Under the pieces are notes generated by a model that made no database searches, had not been told where the DNA came from, and saw nothing but the letters and a program-made list of their open reading frames with translations. From Alphaproteobacteria bacterium (lineage in GTDB: Bacteria > Pseudomonadota > Alphaproteobacteria > Micropepsales > Micropepsaceae), in NCBI GenBank assembly GCA_003139615.1, contig PLJH01000111.1, positions 131 through 59,100 of the forward strand: a DNA stretch of 58,970 nt, given 5' to 3'. This document shows, in pieces, positions 7,710-16,564 of the stretch (its first letter is position 1; the number at the start of each line of letters is the position of its first letter). The translations under genes and the position numbers were made by a program.

Positions 7710-10040
7710 ATGCGGGCTGAGGGCATCGAGCCGGAAAAGGATCGTGCAACGCAAATGCCGCCCAACAATTCGCTGATTATGGGCGAATGGCGGGTGTGGT
7801 GGCGGTATGCGGAAGGCGTTCGTCCGGATTTTTCGGTACTCCCATCGGTTGAAACCGGTTGCATTGGGGTTACCATCCGATCGGCTCCGCTGTGGTTCAG
7901 AGTCTATTGCCCTCTTCCATTAAGCATGCGCGATCATCAGAAGATCGCACGCTACAAGGCTGCCGGGGAACCGGAGGCGGGCCGTCCGACTGCGGCCCCT
8001 GCGATCGATCGCATCTACATATTGAGGGACAGCGGAAAGGCATTTGACGCTCACTCGGTATTGGCGCGCGATATCGATCTGACTGCTTCGCCGAAAAATT
8101 GCGAATTGGATGACCCGGGACTTTTTAACGATAACGATACGGCGAATCTCTATTTCACAGTTCAGTTTCACCGGGAAGGCGTCTATCGGCTTCTGGGGCT
8201 TAACTTTTCCCAACCGCCGCCGCAGGCAACCGCCTCGATCGATCGCACGCTGGCCTGCTGGGCCGCGATCCGCGACCTCGCACCGCCGGCGATGCGGCAG
8301 TTTCTGTCCGACAGCCTGCTCGAGTCGCTCGCGCCGGATTATGGCGGTGCAACCGACGCACCATCCAAACGGTTCCGGACCGTTTTGGCGCATGCGAGCG
8401 AGGTGAAGGAAAGGAAAGCCGCGCTTGCGATCCAGCGCTTGGGTTCGGAAGGCTTGGTCGCATGCCTGAACGAAATCTTCACGTCGTATGACGACGCGGA
8501 GCGGAGCGCGGCCATCCTCGAGCGAATCGGAAACAACTGCGGCGACAACTGGCGGGACGCGCTGTTGTTCTATTGGCTGGCTTACGGAAGCGATCCCGCC
8601 GGCGCGAGGGCGGGCCGAATCGGCTGCAAGATGTTCAACCTGGGCGACATCAGAAGCGCCGCAGCACTTGTGCGTCTCGGAGATATTTTGCCCAGGACGA
8701 CAGCGGTGGGCGAACTCGAACTCGCTGAACGGCTGCTGGGAAGACTGGAATCATCGGAATTGATTCCGGCTCCGGCCGCGGAACGGGATGGTGCGCGGCT
8801 TTCGCGGACCCATCCGAAAGTCGCTTACGTCGCCTCGTCGGTTCAGCCGTGGTCGAACGTGGGATACACGATCCGGACCCACGAGCTGCTGCGCGGTCTG
8901 GTGAGCGAAGGCATCGATGTAGAGTGCGTCGTTCGCCCGGGGTATCCCTGGGATAGAATGGCGATCGAGAACGGGGACGCGGTGCAGGAACTTTCGGTGT
9001 TGGACGGGGTTCGCTATCACTGCCGCCGGCTCGGCGGCGTCGAGATGTGGGGCGCCGAATTCATCGAGAAAAGCGCGCAATCCCTGGCGGCGCAATTCGA
9101 GACTCTGAACATCAACATCGTGCACGCAGCCTCGAACAACCGCAACGCGCTTCCCGCGCTGATGGCCGCGCGCCGGCTCGGGCTGCCCTTCGTCTACGAA
9201 GTACGCGGGCTCTGGGAGCTCACCGCGGCGAGCAAGAAATCATGGTGGGAGGAGACCGAGCGATATGCGCTCGACCGCGATCTGGAACACCTGATTGCGA
9301 CCGAAGCCGACCATGTGTTCGTCATCACCGGCGGCCTCGGCCGGGAGCTGATCGACCGCGGCTTGCCGCCCGGCAAGCTGTCGCTGTTGCCGAACGCGGT
9401 CGACCCCCAGAGCTTCGCGCCGGCGAATCCGAGCCCGCTTTTGGTGGCGCAATACGGGCGCGAGCAAAGCGATCTCACCCTCGTCTATGCCGGCTCGCTG
9501 ATGGTCTATGAAGGCATGGACGACGTCGTCGCCGCCATCGCCCTGCTGCGCGAGCGCGGCCTGCGCGTGGATTTTCTCTTGATCGGCGTGGGGCCGGCGC
9601 TTTCCGATCTGCAAAAGCAGGTCGCCGATCTGGGACTGGATGGTCAGGTGCAGTTTCTGGGACCGAAGCCTCCCGACGAGGTGCAGGGCCTTCTCGCACT
9701 GGCCGATGCGGTCGCGCTGCCGCGCAAGGCCTTTCGGGTCTGTCGGATCGTTTCCCCGCTCAAGCCCTTCGAAGCGATGTCGATGGGTAAGCCCGTCATC
9801 CTCAGCGACCTGCCGGTGTCCCGGGAGATCGTTGAGGACGGCGTGACGGGCCTGATTTGCCGGCCGGACGATCCGCGCGATCTGGCCGCAAAACTTGAAT
9901 CCCTGGCGAGGGATGCCGGGCTGCGCACGCGGCTTGGAGCGTCCGCGCGCGAGTGGATTTTGCGCGAACGCACATGGGCCGCAAACGCGCAATTCGCGCG
10001 GAGGACATATGAGTCTCTTCTCGTGCGCGAAGCTTTATAG
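7710..10040 (+). CDS. Large glycosyltransferase, GT4-type C-terminal half
   Basis: 776-aa protein. The C-terminal half (~residues 365-765) is a family-4 GT-B glycosyltransferase. It begins KVAYVASSVQPWSNVGYTIR and continues with VYEVRGLWEL, LSLLPNAVD, LVYAGSLMVYEG and KPFEAMSMGKPVILSD, the last being the nucleotide-sugar binding E-x7-E-like region. The N-terminal half is unrelated to glycosyltransferases I can name. It starts with a beta-rich segment (~1-170) followed by an alpha-helical, TPR-like stretch (LLFYWLAYGSDPAGARAGRI). No membrane helix is visible. It is divergent from wecBC and overlaps the heparinase-like gene by 32 bp. It probably adds a sugar to the polysaccharide made from UDP-ManNAcA (inference from context). 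Confidence 0.88.
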   Translation: MRAEGIEPEKDRATQMPPNNSLIMGEWRVWWRYAEGVRPDFSVLPSVETGCIGVTIRSAPLWFRVYCPLPLSMRDHQKIARYKAAGEPEAGRPTAAPAIDRIYILRDSGKAFDAHSVLARDIDLTASPKNCELDDPGLFNDNDTANLYFTVQFHREGVYRLLGLNFSQPPPQATASIDRTLACWAAIRDLAPPAMRQFLSDSLLESLAPDYGGATDAPSKRFRTVLAHASEVKERKAALAIQRLGSEGLVACLNEIFTSYDDAERSAAILERIGNNCGDNWRDALLFYWLAYGSDPAGARAGRIGCKMFNLGDIRSAAALVRLGDILPRTTAVGELELAERLLGRLESSELIPAPAAERDGARLSRTHPKVAYVASSVQPWSNVGYTIRTHELLRGLVSEGIDVECVVRPGYPWDRMAIENGDAVQELSVLDGVRYHCRRLGGVEMWGAEFIEKSAQSLAAQFETLNINIVHAASNNRNALPALMAARRLGLPFVYEVRGLWELTAASKKSWWEETERYALDRDLEHLIATEADHVFVITGGLGRELIDRGLPPGKLSLLPNAVDPQSFAPANPSPLLVAQYGREQSDLTLVYAGSLMVYEGMDDVVAAIALLRERGLRVDFLLIGVGPALSDLQKQVADLGLDGQVQFLGPKPPDEVQGLLALADAVALPRKAFRVCRIVSPLKPFEAMSMGKPVILSDLPVSREIVEDGVTGLICRPDDPRDLAAKLESLARDAGLRTRLGASAREWILRERTWAANAQFARRTYESLLVREAL

Positions 10041-11973
10041 GATGATTTTTTCGCACGAAGCCCATCGCCTGTATGTGGCGACGCCATCCGAGATCGAAAA
10101 CATTCGCGCCATGGCGGCCGATCTGCCCCTCCGTCCACTGGAGGAGATCGAGTTTACATCACCCAAGTCGCTGGGGGCGGTCGATCGCATGTTGCGGCAA
10201 GGCTGGATGGTCGATGAAGCGACAATCAATCTGAACGATCCGCCTTCCGGTTGGGACGAACATAATCGGTCACTGGCGTTTCATCTCCATGAATGGGCGC
10301 CGGTGTCCTATATCCTGGCGGCGTACAGCAAAAGCGCCAACGAAGTTTACTTCAACCATGCCCTCAGAATCGTGATGGCATGGATGAGGGACTTTCAGGT
10401 GAAACACCTGAGTCTGCCGCTCGACGATACGGTGTGCGCTCTCGTTCCGAACGACGAAAGTACAAAAGCCTGGTACGATATGGCTATCGGTATGCGCGTC
10501 TACCGGATCGCCTATTTGCTCGATCTGATCGCGCACGGCGTGGGAAAAGGGCCCTACAAAGCGGAATTCGACACGTTGTTCCGTTCATTGATATTCCATC
10601 AGGAATTGCTCTCCCAGCCCGGAATTTTCCGGGCTCACAACAATCACGGATTCTATCAGGCTCTGGGCCAGGCGGCGGCTTCGCGACGCTTCGCAGTGGC
10701 CCCGGGATTCGTAGTGTATGCCGGCCTGGCGCAGCAACGTCTGAAAGCGATGGTCGAGCAAAGTTTTTTTCCCAGCGGCGTGCACAAAGAGCATTCCCCC
10801 CAATATCATTATATGGTTTTGAAATCGCTTGTGGGGGCAGTCCAGGAGAAACTTATCGCCGATGAAAGCACCGACGCGCTTGTCCACCGCGCACAGGACG
10901 TGCTGCCGTGGATGCTCCAGCCGAACGGCGTCCTGGTTCCCATCGGGGACACGGAAGCCGCGAATTCCGCGAAGGGCGTGGGGGATTTCGGCGGTGCGGA
11001 ATTGAGAGAATTTGTGAGAAGTGACGGTCGGAACATTGCGGCTGGGAATGGCGTCGCAGCCTTTTACGATGCAGGCTACGTGTTCGCGAAAATCCAACAT
11101 CCGCCGTCGCCGCAGATCGCAAGCTATTTTGCGCAAATCGCTGGGTTCCATTCGCGCACGCACAAGCACGCCGATCATTTGAGCTTCGTCTGGATGGAAG
11201 GCCAGACGGAAATTCTCGTCGACGCGGGCAAATACGGCTACGCCGGCAAGACCAGTCCGGGCGACAAGCTTTTCAACGAGGGTTTCTATTATTCGGATCC
11301 CAAGCGCGTTTATGTCGAGACGACCCGGGCGCACAATACCGTCGAGATCGATGACACGGATTATGCCCGCAAGGGCGTAAAACCCTTCGGCTCCGCGCTG
11401 CGATTTGCGGCCGAACAGAACGGTCTAGTGGTGACGGCGTGCGAAATGCGGCCGCTGCGGTTTGTGCGACATCAGCGGACGATCGTCCTGAAGCCGGCGC
11501 AATTCATCATGGTGTGGGACTGGTTGACGGACCAGGAGGGAGCCGAACACAAATTCCGGCAATGGTTTCACCTTTCGCCTCGCTGGACCGCGGAGAGAAA
11601 CGATCGGAGTTACGCCGCAACGAACACTTCGGACGGAACTTCTCGTGTGCTCTCCGTAGCCAGTGTCTTCCCGGATGTCGAACCCACCGAGGTGTTTTGC
11701 GGCGCGACGTCTCCCATGATGCAAGGCTGGATATCGGATAAGTTTATGGCGCTTAACCCGGCCCCCGCCTTTGCCTTTGAAGCAGATCGAGTCAGCGCAG
11801 TTCGCTTCGGTACGTTGATTTCCCTGTCGTCATCGATTGCGATCGAGCGCGTGAAGGCCAACGGGTCGCTTCGAGATGCCAGTGTCGAATGGAGAGACGA
11901 TTTTGGGAAGCATCGCTTGCGCTTGCGGCGTGATGCCGATTGCCGGGTAAGCACCAATTATGCGATGAATTAA
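10009..11973 (+). CDS. Heparinase II/III family protein
   Basis: 654-aa protein of the heparinase II/III-like superfamily, whose polysaccharide lyases cleave uronic-acid polymers. The N-terminal alpha/alpha toroid spans about residues 1-350 (FRAHNNHGFYQALGQAA, FFPSGVHKEHSPQYHYMVL carry candidate catalytic Asn/His/Tyr). The C-terminal beta-sandwich spans about 370-654 (HSRTHKHADHLSFVW, TTRAHNTVEIDD). The frame is open back to 9895, but ATG 10009 has GGAGG at 10000-10004. It starts inside the end of the glycosyltransferase gene, so the two are coupled. No signal peptide is visible at this start. The protein may trim or remodel the exopolysaccharide, as such lyase-like proteins often occur in EPS loci. 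Confidence 0.9.
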   Translation: MSLFSCAKLYRMIFSHEAHRLYVATPSEIENIRAMAADLPLRPLEEIEFTSPKSLGAVDRMLRQGWMVDEATINLNDPPSGWDEHNRSLAFHLHEWAPVSYILAAYSKSANEVYFNHALRIVMAWMRDFQVKHLSLPLDDTVCALVPNDESTKAWYDMAIGMRVYRIAYLLDLIAHGVGKGPYKAEFDTLFRSLIFHQELLSQPGIFRAHNNHGFYQALGQAAASRRFAVAPGFVVYAGLAQQRLKAMVEQSFFPSGVHKEHSPQYHYMVLKSLVGAVQEKLIADESTDALVHRAQDVLPWMLQPNGVLVPIGDTEAANSAKGVGDFGGAELREFVRSDGRNIAAGNGVAAFYDAGYVFAKIQHPPSPQIASYFAQIAGFHSRTHKHADHLSFVWMEGQTEILVDAGKYGYAGKTSPGDKLFNEGFYYSDPKRVYVETTRAHNTVEIDDTDYARKGVKPFGSALRFAAEQNGLVVTACEMRPLRFVRHQRTIVLKPAQFIMVWDWLTDQEGAEHKFRQWFHLSPRWTAERNDRSYAATNTSDGTSRVLSVASVFPDVEPTEVFCGATSPMMQGWISDKFMALNPAPAFAFEADRVSAVRFGTLISLSSSIAIERVKANGSLRDASVEWRDDFGKHRLRLRRDADCRVSTNYAMN

Positions 11974-12061
11974 AGCGTCCCGCTCTCGCCTGTTGCCTAC
12001 AAAACGGATATCGGCAATATTTATTCGCGTGCCTGACTCTGAATGGTTCTAAGGGCGAAGC

Positions 12062-13048
12062 ATGGCATATGCAGACTTCGTAAAAATGTACGCGGCGGAC
12101 AGAAAAGTCTCGCCGGAATCGCTGCTGCAAGCGAAGCCCCTTTCGTTTCCGATGAGCACCAACAGCCGCGGCGAGCAGATGATAGAATTTCTGCGCTCTT
12201 CGCTCGCGCTCGAACTGACGGGGAAGCGGGTTCTCGATATCGGGTGCGCGTATGGCGGATTCTCGATTGCGTTGGCCAAGGCCGGCGCGGTCGTGAGCGG
12301 AGTGGATGTCAGCAAGCCGTTCATCGATTACGCCATAGTCAATGCGAGCGAAACCGCGGAGGTTGACTTTCACGTGGCGGATGCTTCGAGCGTCAGCATT
12401 CGCAAGCTATTCCCGAAAGGCTCATTCGACTTCATCGTGCTCAATGACGTGTTGGAGCACATTTACGATACCACAGGCCTGATTTCCAATCTCGATTGGC
12501 TCTTGAACGAAACCGGACGATTCTATTTCAAGGTGCCGAACGCCCATTCTCCGCGCTGGGCCATTTCCGAGGGGCATCGAAAGATATTCGGGCTCACGCT
12601 TCTGGACCCCGATTGCTGGTTTCACCTTTATCCCAAGCGCGCGTCGATCTTCTATCGTCGGCTCGGCTATTTCCAGAGCATATTCGAGCACTATAATTTT
12701 CCGAAACTACTGTTCGTGGATCAGGAGGCTGTCTTCGAGAGATTCCCCCAGCGTAAGCTGGATCGCGAATTCAAGGAACTTGCGAAAAGGGCGAGGACAT
12801 TCGAATATCCCAATGCGGACGTGAAGGTGTATCTGCGCCAGGGCATCAGCCGGTTTCGCGAAGAATATCTCTACGACCTGGAGAATTCCGATTTCGGACT
12901 CGTGCAGTTCAAATACGGATCGTATTTTTTCACCGGATTTGCTGGTCGGCCGAGCGCGGAATTGTCTCCCATTCAACCGGCGGTCGGCATTAAGGGACTT
13001 GGTCTGGTTGCTGAACGCGGTTCACAGCACGATCTTTTGGCTGAGTGA
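12062..13048 (+). CDS. SAM-dependent class I methyltransferase
   Basis: 328-aa protein with a class I methyltransferase fold in the first ~200 residues. Motif I is VLDIGCAYGGFSIALAKAG with the acidic end of strand 2 at VSGVDVSKP. A strand-4 motif FDFIVLNDVLEHIYDT follows, as in UbiG/Methyltransf_11-type enzymes that act on small molecules or sugars. The C-terminal ~100 residues are not recognised. It follows the heparinase-like gene by 88 bp on the same strand. In this context it probably methylates a glycan or glycan precursor (inference). The ATG at 12062 follows AAGGGCGAAGC, a fair ribosome binding site. Confidence 0.85.
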   Translation: MAYADFVKMYAADRKVSPESLLQAKPLSFPMSTNSRGEQMIEFLRSSLALELTGKRVLDIGCAYGGFSIALAKAGAVVSGVDVSKPFIDYAIVNASETAEVDFHVADASSVSIRKLFPKGSFDFIVLNDVLEHIYDTTGLISNLDWLLNETGRFYFKVPNAHSPRWAISEGHRKIFGLTLLDPDCWFHLYPKRASIFYRRLGYFQSIFEHYNFPKLLFVDQEAVFERFPQRKLDREFKELAKRARTFEYPNADVKVYLRQGISRFREEYLYDLENSDFGLVQFKYGSYFFTGFAGRPSAELSPIQPAVGIKGLGLVAERGSQHDLLAE

Positions 13049-13111
13049 GATCGCGCGTATTCTGACACGCATCGCACTAGAGGTTATGAGGCTCCGACTT
13101 AATGCTGTCCA

Positions 13112-13906
13112 TTAAGCTCGCGTGCCGACCCACCAAGTGAGGCTTTTTTTCGTGGCAGAATCGAGCCAACGCACCTGCTGAATTGAGAATCCATACTTAC
13201 GCCATTCCCCGGCAAACCATTCCCGTCCGAGATTTACAATGGGCTGCCTATAGTCCTTTTCATAGTAAGGCGCGTTCCCACCTGTCCGGTAGCGCACAAC
13301 ACTGGCTGCTTCGTCTCCCGGCAAAAGCCGTTCGTCGCTTACATGAACGAAAATCACTGCCTTTCGCTTCAAAACCCGCGCGACATTCCCAATGGCTCTC
13401 GCGACATCCGGAACGTAATCAAAAACCTGACACGCTTCGAACAAATCAAAGGACTCTGCTTCGAATATTCCCATATCGCAGATGTCGCACGTGACGTGAC
13501 CCTTCCCGTAGTTTCCGTAGAGGGAAAATGTCACGAGCGAAGAAGTGAGAGGACCAATCAATTCTCTTTCCAGACCGGATGGGGAAGCCATCAGGCCTTG
13601 CGCTGATCCGCAAATGCCCAACGTCTCGCAAGCCGACCTGCCGATTGTGCCAATCGTATAAGCCATGGCGCGGATTCGAGGACGGGAGTGGCAACGTATG
13701 CAGTTCTGGCCACCCTCATCTGTTTCACAACTCGTAATTATTCCAGCCTCGGCTTCAGCTCTCAGCACGGGGTTGCAGTAGTTGCAGCCTTGCTCGCCCA
13801 TGACGCGCGCCATCTCTCCTACTTCTCCACGGTCTGTTGTTGTCCCGCTGAGACTATATTGCGAATTCACACGGTTCAATGGTTTACGGAAGATACCCAT
13901 TGGCAA
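13112..13906 (-). CDS. Methyltransferase-like protein with N-terminal Cys pairs
   Basis: 264-aa protein. An N-terminal segment has paired cysteines (CNYC at ~41-44, CIRC at ~71-74) like a metal-binding knuckle. The middle resembles a class I methyltransferase missing a clear glycine-rich motif I, with later strand motifs FDLFEACQVFDYVPDVARA and VLKRKAVIFVHVSDE. Such Cys-knuckle plus methyltransferase proteins occur in polysaccharide loci. The start is uncertain; the internal ATG of MARVMGEQGC is an alternative. The gene runs convergently towards the methyltransferase at 12062-13048. Base composition looks less GC-rich than the flanking wec genes, which may indicate separate acquisition. Confidence 0.65.
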   Translation of the reverse strand: MPMGIFRKPLNRVNSQYSLSGTTTDRGEVGEMARVMGEQGCNYCNPVLRAEAEAGIITSCETDEGGQNCIRCHSRPRIRAMAYTIGTIGRSACETLGICGSAQGLMASPSGLERELIGPLTSSLVTFSLYGNYGKGHVTCDICDMGIFEAESFDLFEACQVFDYVPDVARAIGNVARVLKRKAVIFVHVSDERLLPGDEAASVVRYRTGGNAPYYEKDYRQPIVNLGREWFAGEWRKYGFSIQQVRWLDSATKKSLTWWVGTRA

Positions 13907-13977
13907 ACGCGCCGTCGAAAGAACTTCTCCGCAAAAGCGGCGTGCCCAGCATAATATTCTAAACCGGAAAGCTCGTC

Positions 13978-14115
13978 CTACGTGAGATATTTCCAGTGGC
14001 GATAGGTGGGCACGTTAGTGCGTTCAAATTCAGTCCCTTTGCCATAAACACTGTGCAGCATGGCCTTGACGAGGTTCCTCCCGTGCACTGGGAATGAAAA
14101 ATGCCAAAAGATCAT
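13978..14115 (-). pseudogene. Possible 3' remnant of a lost gene
   Basis: A 45-codon open frame on the minus strand reads like a natural protein C-terminus (NLVKAMLHSVYGKGTEFER, then PTYRHWKYLT and a stop). Just upstream the sense appears to move to another frame (KNIDLSGFPMSFVPLPDD, around 14115-14190), as if a single base was lost. No full-length gene is present and no family is recognised. It lies 71 bp before the methyltransferase-like gene in the same direction and next to the sialidase-like gene start. It may be a decayed gene of the polysaccharide locus. Support is compositional only. Confidence 0.3.
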
Positions 14116-14320
14116 CCGGCAGCGGAACAAAGCTCATCGGAAACCCGCTTAAATCTATGTTTTTTTGGACTTCTGAATCGTCTCGACCTATGATAGCCCG
14201 AGTTTTGCGGCACGAACGGCACCGCGAACATGGGCAGATGATCACGACAAATGTAGCAGCCGTAACGTACAAATACCCCTCGATTTCGTTATTAACGCGC
14301 GACGTTTGCTGAAGGCCGAA
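14116..14320. other. Leader region of the sialidase-like gene
   Basis: Upstream region of the BNR-repeat gene with no complete gene. It contains a T7 run at 14159-14166 and relatively AT-rich sequence. GAAGG at 14311-14315 serves as the ribosome binding site for ATG 14321. No clear promoter was identified. Confidence 0.4.
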
Positions 14321-15586
14321 ATGACAGAATATGTCTACGACCAGACGTTTTCTAGGCCCGTGGATCCCGCGTTCGGCTTCCGCCGCGTCGTGACGCGGCT
14401 CACTATTCCGAAATTTCCGCCCAAGGTGGCCATTGCTTCGTTTGCAGAGCACGTTTATGACCGCACGAACAAATGCTCGACAAAGTCGGTGATCGCAGTC
14501 CGTCGCGGTGGTGTGTCGGTGTCCAATGACCTCGGTGAGGAGTGGCAACACATCGAGCTTGTGGGCTGTAAAGATATCAATCTTGACCACTGCTTTACGC
14601 TCAACGACGGAACGCATTTGCTGCAGGGCAAGCCCAGCAAAGGTGCGGGACCACAATTGTCCGATTCTTTCGTTGCCCCATTTTTCCTCTATTCAGCAGA
14701 CTGGAAGCTTCTGGGGGAATCGTATCCGGAAGAAACTCACTGGCATGGATCGAGATCCGTTGACGAAGCCGGGGGCGTCGTCATGTTTGCACACTACCCC
14801 GCCAATGTAGGCAAGCATGGTATCGATCTCGGCGACCCGGAGTTAGTGGCGAAGCACGACATTCGTACCCCGAAAGTTTACCGCTCGATGGACGCCGGTC
14901 GAACCTGGTCCGTTGTGTTTAGCCGGTCGCCGAAAGATATTCGCCACTTTCATACGCTGATCGCTGACCCGTTTGTTCCAGGCACGTGGTGGTTGTCATC
15001 AGGTGATCAGTTTGACGAATGTCACATCTGGCTTTCGCCCGATAACGGAGAAACATGGGCGGAAGTGAGCCAAAAAAACCCCGGCGTTGAATTGCATCCT
15101 TCTATGGCCGGTCGGAGCCAAGCCGTATTTCGACACACCGATATGTGGGTTGGTGAACACGAGGTATCCTGGGGATCCGATGATTGGTTGGGGGGAGCTT
15201 CAAATTACGGGGATCCGAATGTACCTGTGCGCGCTGGGTCGCGCATGTATCGTGCAACGAAGAGTTATCCACTCGTTCCGAAGTTAGTCGGCTTTGTGGG
15301 CAATCCCGTTCGATCGATCATCGATGTCGGCGCTGCATTTATTATTACTACCGAAGCAAAACAAGAAATTTTGCCGCGGCCCCAGGTGTTTGTCGTCTCC
15401 AAACAGGCACCCAATCTCCTCACGGAGCTTTTTACGATCGATGTCGTAGATGGCAGCCGGACCGGATTTACCTTCTCGCGCGCGAGCCGCGCCGCCTGCG
15501 ACGGCACATTCTTCACTTATCGCGGAAACCACGACCTCGCAAATTCGCCGACACGCATCCTGCGCTGGCAGATCGATCTTGAATAG
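14321..15586 (+). CDS. Sialidase/BNR-repeat beta-propeller protein
   Basis: 421-aa predicted beta-propeller related to exo-alpha-sialidases. Asp-box-like repeats are visible: VSNDLGEEWQHIEL (~70-85), RSMDAGRTWSVVF (~195-207) and LSPDNGETWAEVS (~243-255). These S-x-D-x-G-x-x-W blocks mark the turns of sialidase propellers. They do not prove glycosidase activity, and I cannot identify the Arg triad by eye. There is no signal peptide, so it may act in the cytoplasm or be misstarted. ATG 14321 is preferred over TTG 14306 because GAAGG precedes it by five bases. The position next to glycan genes suggests a glycan-binding or glycan-cleaving role. Confidence 0.75.
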   Translation: MTEYVYDQTFSRPVDPAFGFRRVVTRLTIPKFPPKVAIASFAEHVYDRTNKCSTKSVIAVRRGGVSVSNDLGEEWQHIELVGCKDINLDHCFTLNDGTHLLQGKPSKGAGPQLSDSFVAPFFLYSADWKLLGESYPEETHWHGSRSVDEAGGVVMFAHYPANVGKHGIDLGDPELVAKHDIRTPKVYRSMDAGRTWSVVFSRSPKDIRHFHTLIADPFVPGTWWLSSGDQFDECHIWLSPDNGETWAEVSQKNPGVELHPSMAGRSQAVFRHTDMWVGEHEVSWGSDDWLGGASNYGDPNVPVRAGSRMYRATKSYPLVPKLVGFVGNPVRSIIDVGAAFIITTEAKQEILPRPQVFVVSKQAPNLLTELFTIDVVDGSRTGFTFSRASRAACDGTFFTYRGNHDLANSPTRILRWQIDLE

Positions 15587-15710
15587 TCGCTAAGACCAAC
15601 CTGCGTTGACAATCATGCGTGAGCCCACTGTCGGCGTCCGATGGACATGATGCGCCAAAGCTGATCGCGAAGTCGGTTCCAAGCTTCGCAGCAGAGATCG
15701 ATGCCAGTCG

Positions 15711-15771
15711 GTGACAGGAGCTATAATACGAGACGTATTTCCGAACCTTCGGGGATTTTAGCTCCTGTCAC
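15711..15771. repeat. 13-bp inverted repeat enclosing two smaller palindromes
   Basis: GTGACAGGAGCTA (15711-15723) is perfectly complemented by TAGCTCCTGTCAC (15759-15771). Inside the 35-nt loop lie AATACG-AGA-CGTATT (15725-15739) and CCGAA-CC-TTCGG (15742-15753). The whole can fold as an outer stem with two inner hairpins, a cloverleaf-like or cruciform form. It ends 23 bp before the start of the ExbD-like gene. It could be a structured leader, a protein-binding site, or the remnant of a small mobile element. Confidence 0.7.
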
Positions 15772-15794
15772 TGCAATTTTGGAGGCACCTTGAC

Positions 15795-16217
15795 ATGGAG
15801 GTTTCGCAGGACAGCGCCGTCGAGACGTGTTGTCGTGCCGTGCGGGGCCGATTAAACCGGACGCGCTATCTCGCCGTGTCTGCGATCGCAGCGCTTACGC
15901 TTCTTGTTCTGTTGCCCGCTCGCGCGCAATCCGACGAACGTCCATATTGCATCGAAACTCTCGCGATGCGCGACGGTTCTGTCGAAATCGAAGGCGCACG
16001 ATTCAACACCGTCGATGCCTTGCGTTCGAAGCTGGTCGAAATCAAAAAGCGGCACCCTGACTCTTACATCGGGCTTGAATACGAGAAAGGTGCAACCTTC
16101 AGGCAGCTTGGAGGCGCGATTCTCATGATTCAGGAGACCGGCATTTTTCCTCAAGCGGGATTTCTTACCGAGCCTCGCGCGGTCACCCCCGACAATCCGA
16201 TTAAACCTCCCCGCTAA
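15795..16217 (+). CDS. Secreted ExbD/TolR-like domain protein
   Basis: 140-aa protein with a signal peptide or signal anchor at residues ~25-44 (YLAVSAIAALTLLVLLPARA) followed by about 90 periplasmic residues. That part follows the ExbD/TolR periplasmic pattern: a short strand (GSVEIEGARF), VDALRSKLVEIKKRHP, a strand IGLEYEKGATF, a helix GGAILMIQETG and a final strand FLTEPR. ExbD-family proteins couple proton motive force to outer-membrane transport, but normally sit beside exbB/tolQ, which is absent here. GGAGG at ~15781 supports ATG 15795. The assignment is from pattern, not a certain homology. Confidence 0.55.
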   Translation: MEVSQDSAVETCCRAVRGRLNRTRYLAVSAIAALTLLVLLPARAQSDERPYCIETLAMRDGSVEIEGARFNTVDALRSKLVEIKKRHPDSYIGLEYEKGATFRQLGGAILMIQETGIFPQAGFLTEPRAVTPDNPIKPPR

Positions 16218-16375
16218 TTGGAGTTACGGAAGGCGTTCATCGTGGCAGTAGGGCACGTGTTGACCGACACACAAGTTGAAAGCGCGAACGCTGCGCCCAC
16301 GTTTCCGTCACATGCTTTGGGACGCGCGCCGGCCTTGCGTGTCCCCGATGAGCGGCAGCGTTTAATCGGCTATTT

Positions 16376-16423
16376 ATTGGCCAGAGCGGCGGGATTTGAA
16401 CCCGCGACCTCCAGTCCCCCAGA
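16376..16423 (-). repeat. tRNA-Pro 3'-end fragment, distal att-like site
   Basis: 48 bp matching the 3' half of the tRNA-Pro(GGG) gene at 24172-24219 at 44 of 48 positions. It covers the CCA end, T arm and part of the anticodon loop, then stops. It lies 141 bp before the integrase start. This is what an integrase using a tRNA 3' end as attachment site would leave at the distal junction. Confidence 0.8.
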
Positions 16424-16564
16424 AAATTATTTCAGATTCGCATAGCGGAACATAGCGTCTTCTAACGCCCTGAAGCCATTGACAGATTCTCGCTTCGGCT
16501 CAACATCGGTGAATAGAACAAAACATGCTTTCGTGCGTGTTTTGTGAGCCCCGGGAGAGAACAC

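Noticed and set aside
14030-14656. 208-codon minus-strand frame overlapping the sialidase-like gene
   Set aside because: Mostly antisense of a good gene; only its 3' part near 14115-14190 might belong to a decayed gene.
16218-16445. Small plus-strand frame ending ARAAGFEPATSSPPENYF
   Set aside because: The AAGFEPATSSP-type peptide is a classic artefact of translating a tRNA 3' end in reverse; here it is the tRNA-Pro fragment.
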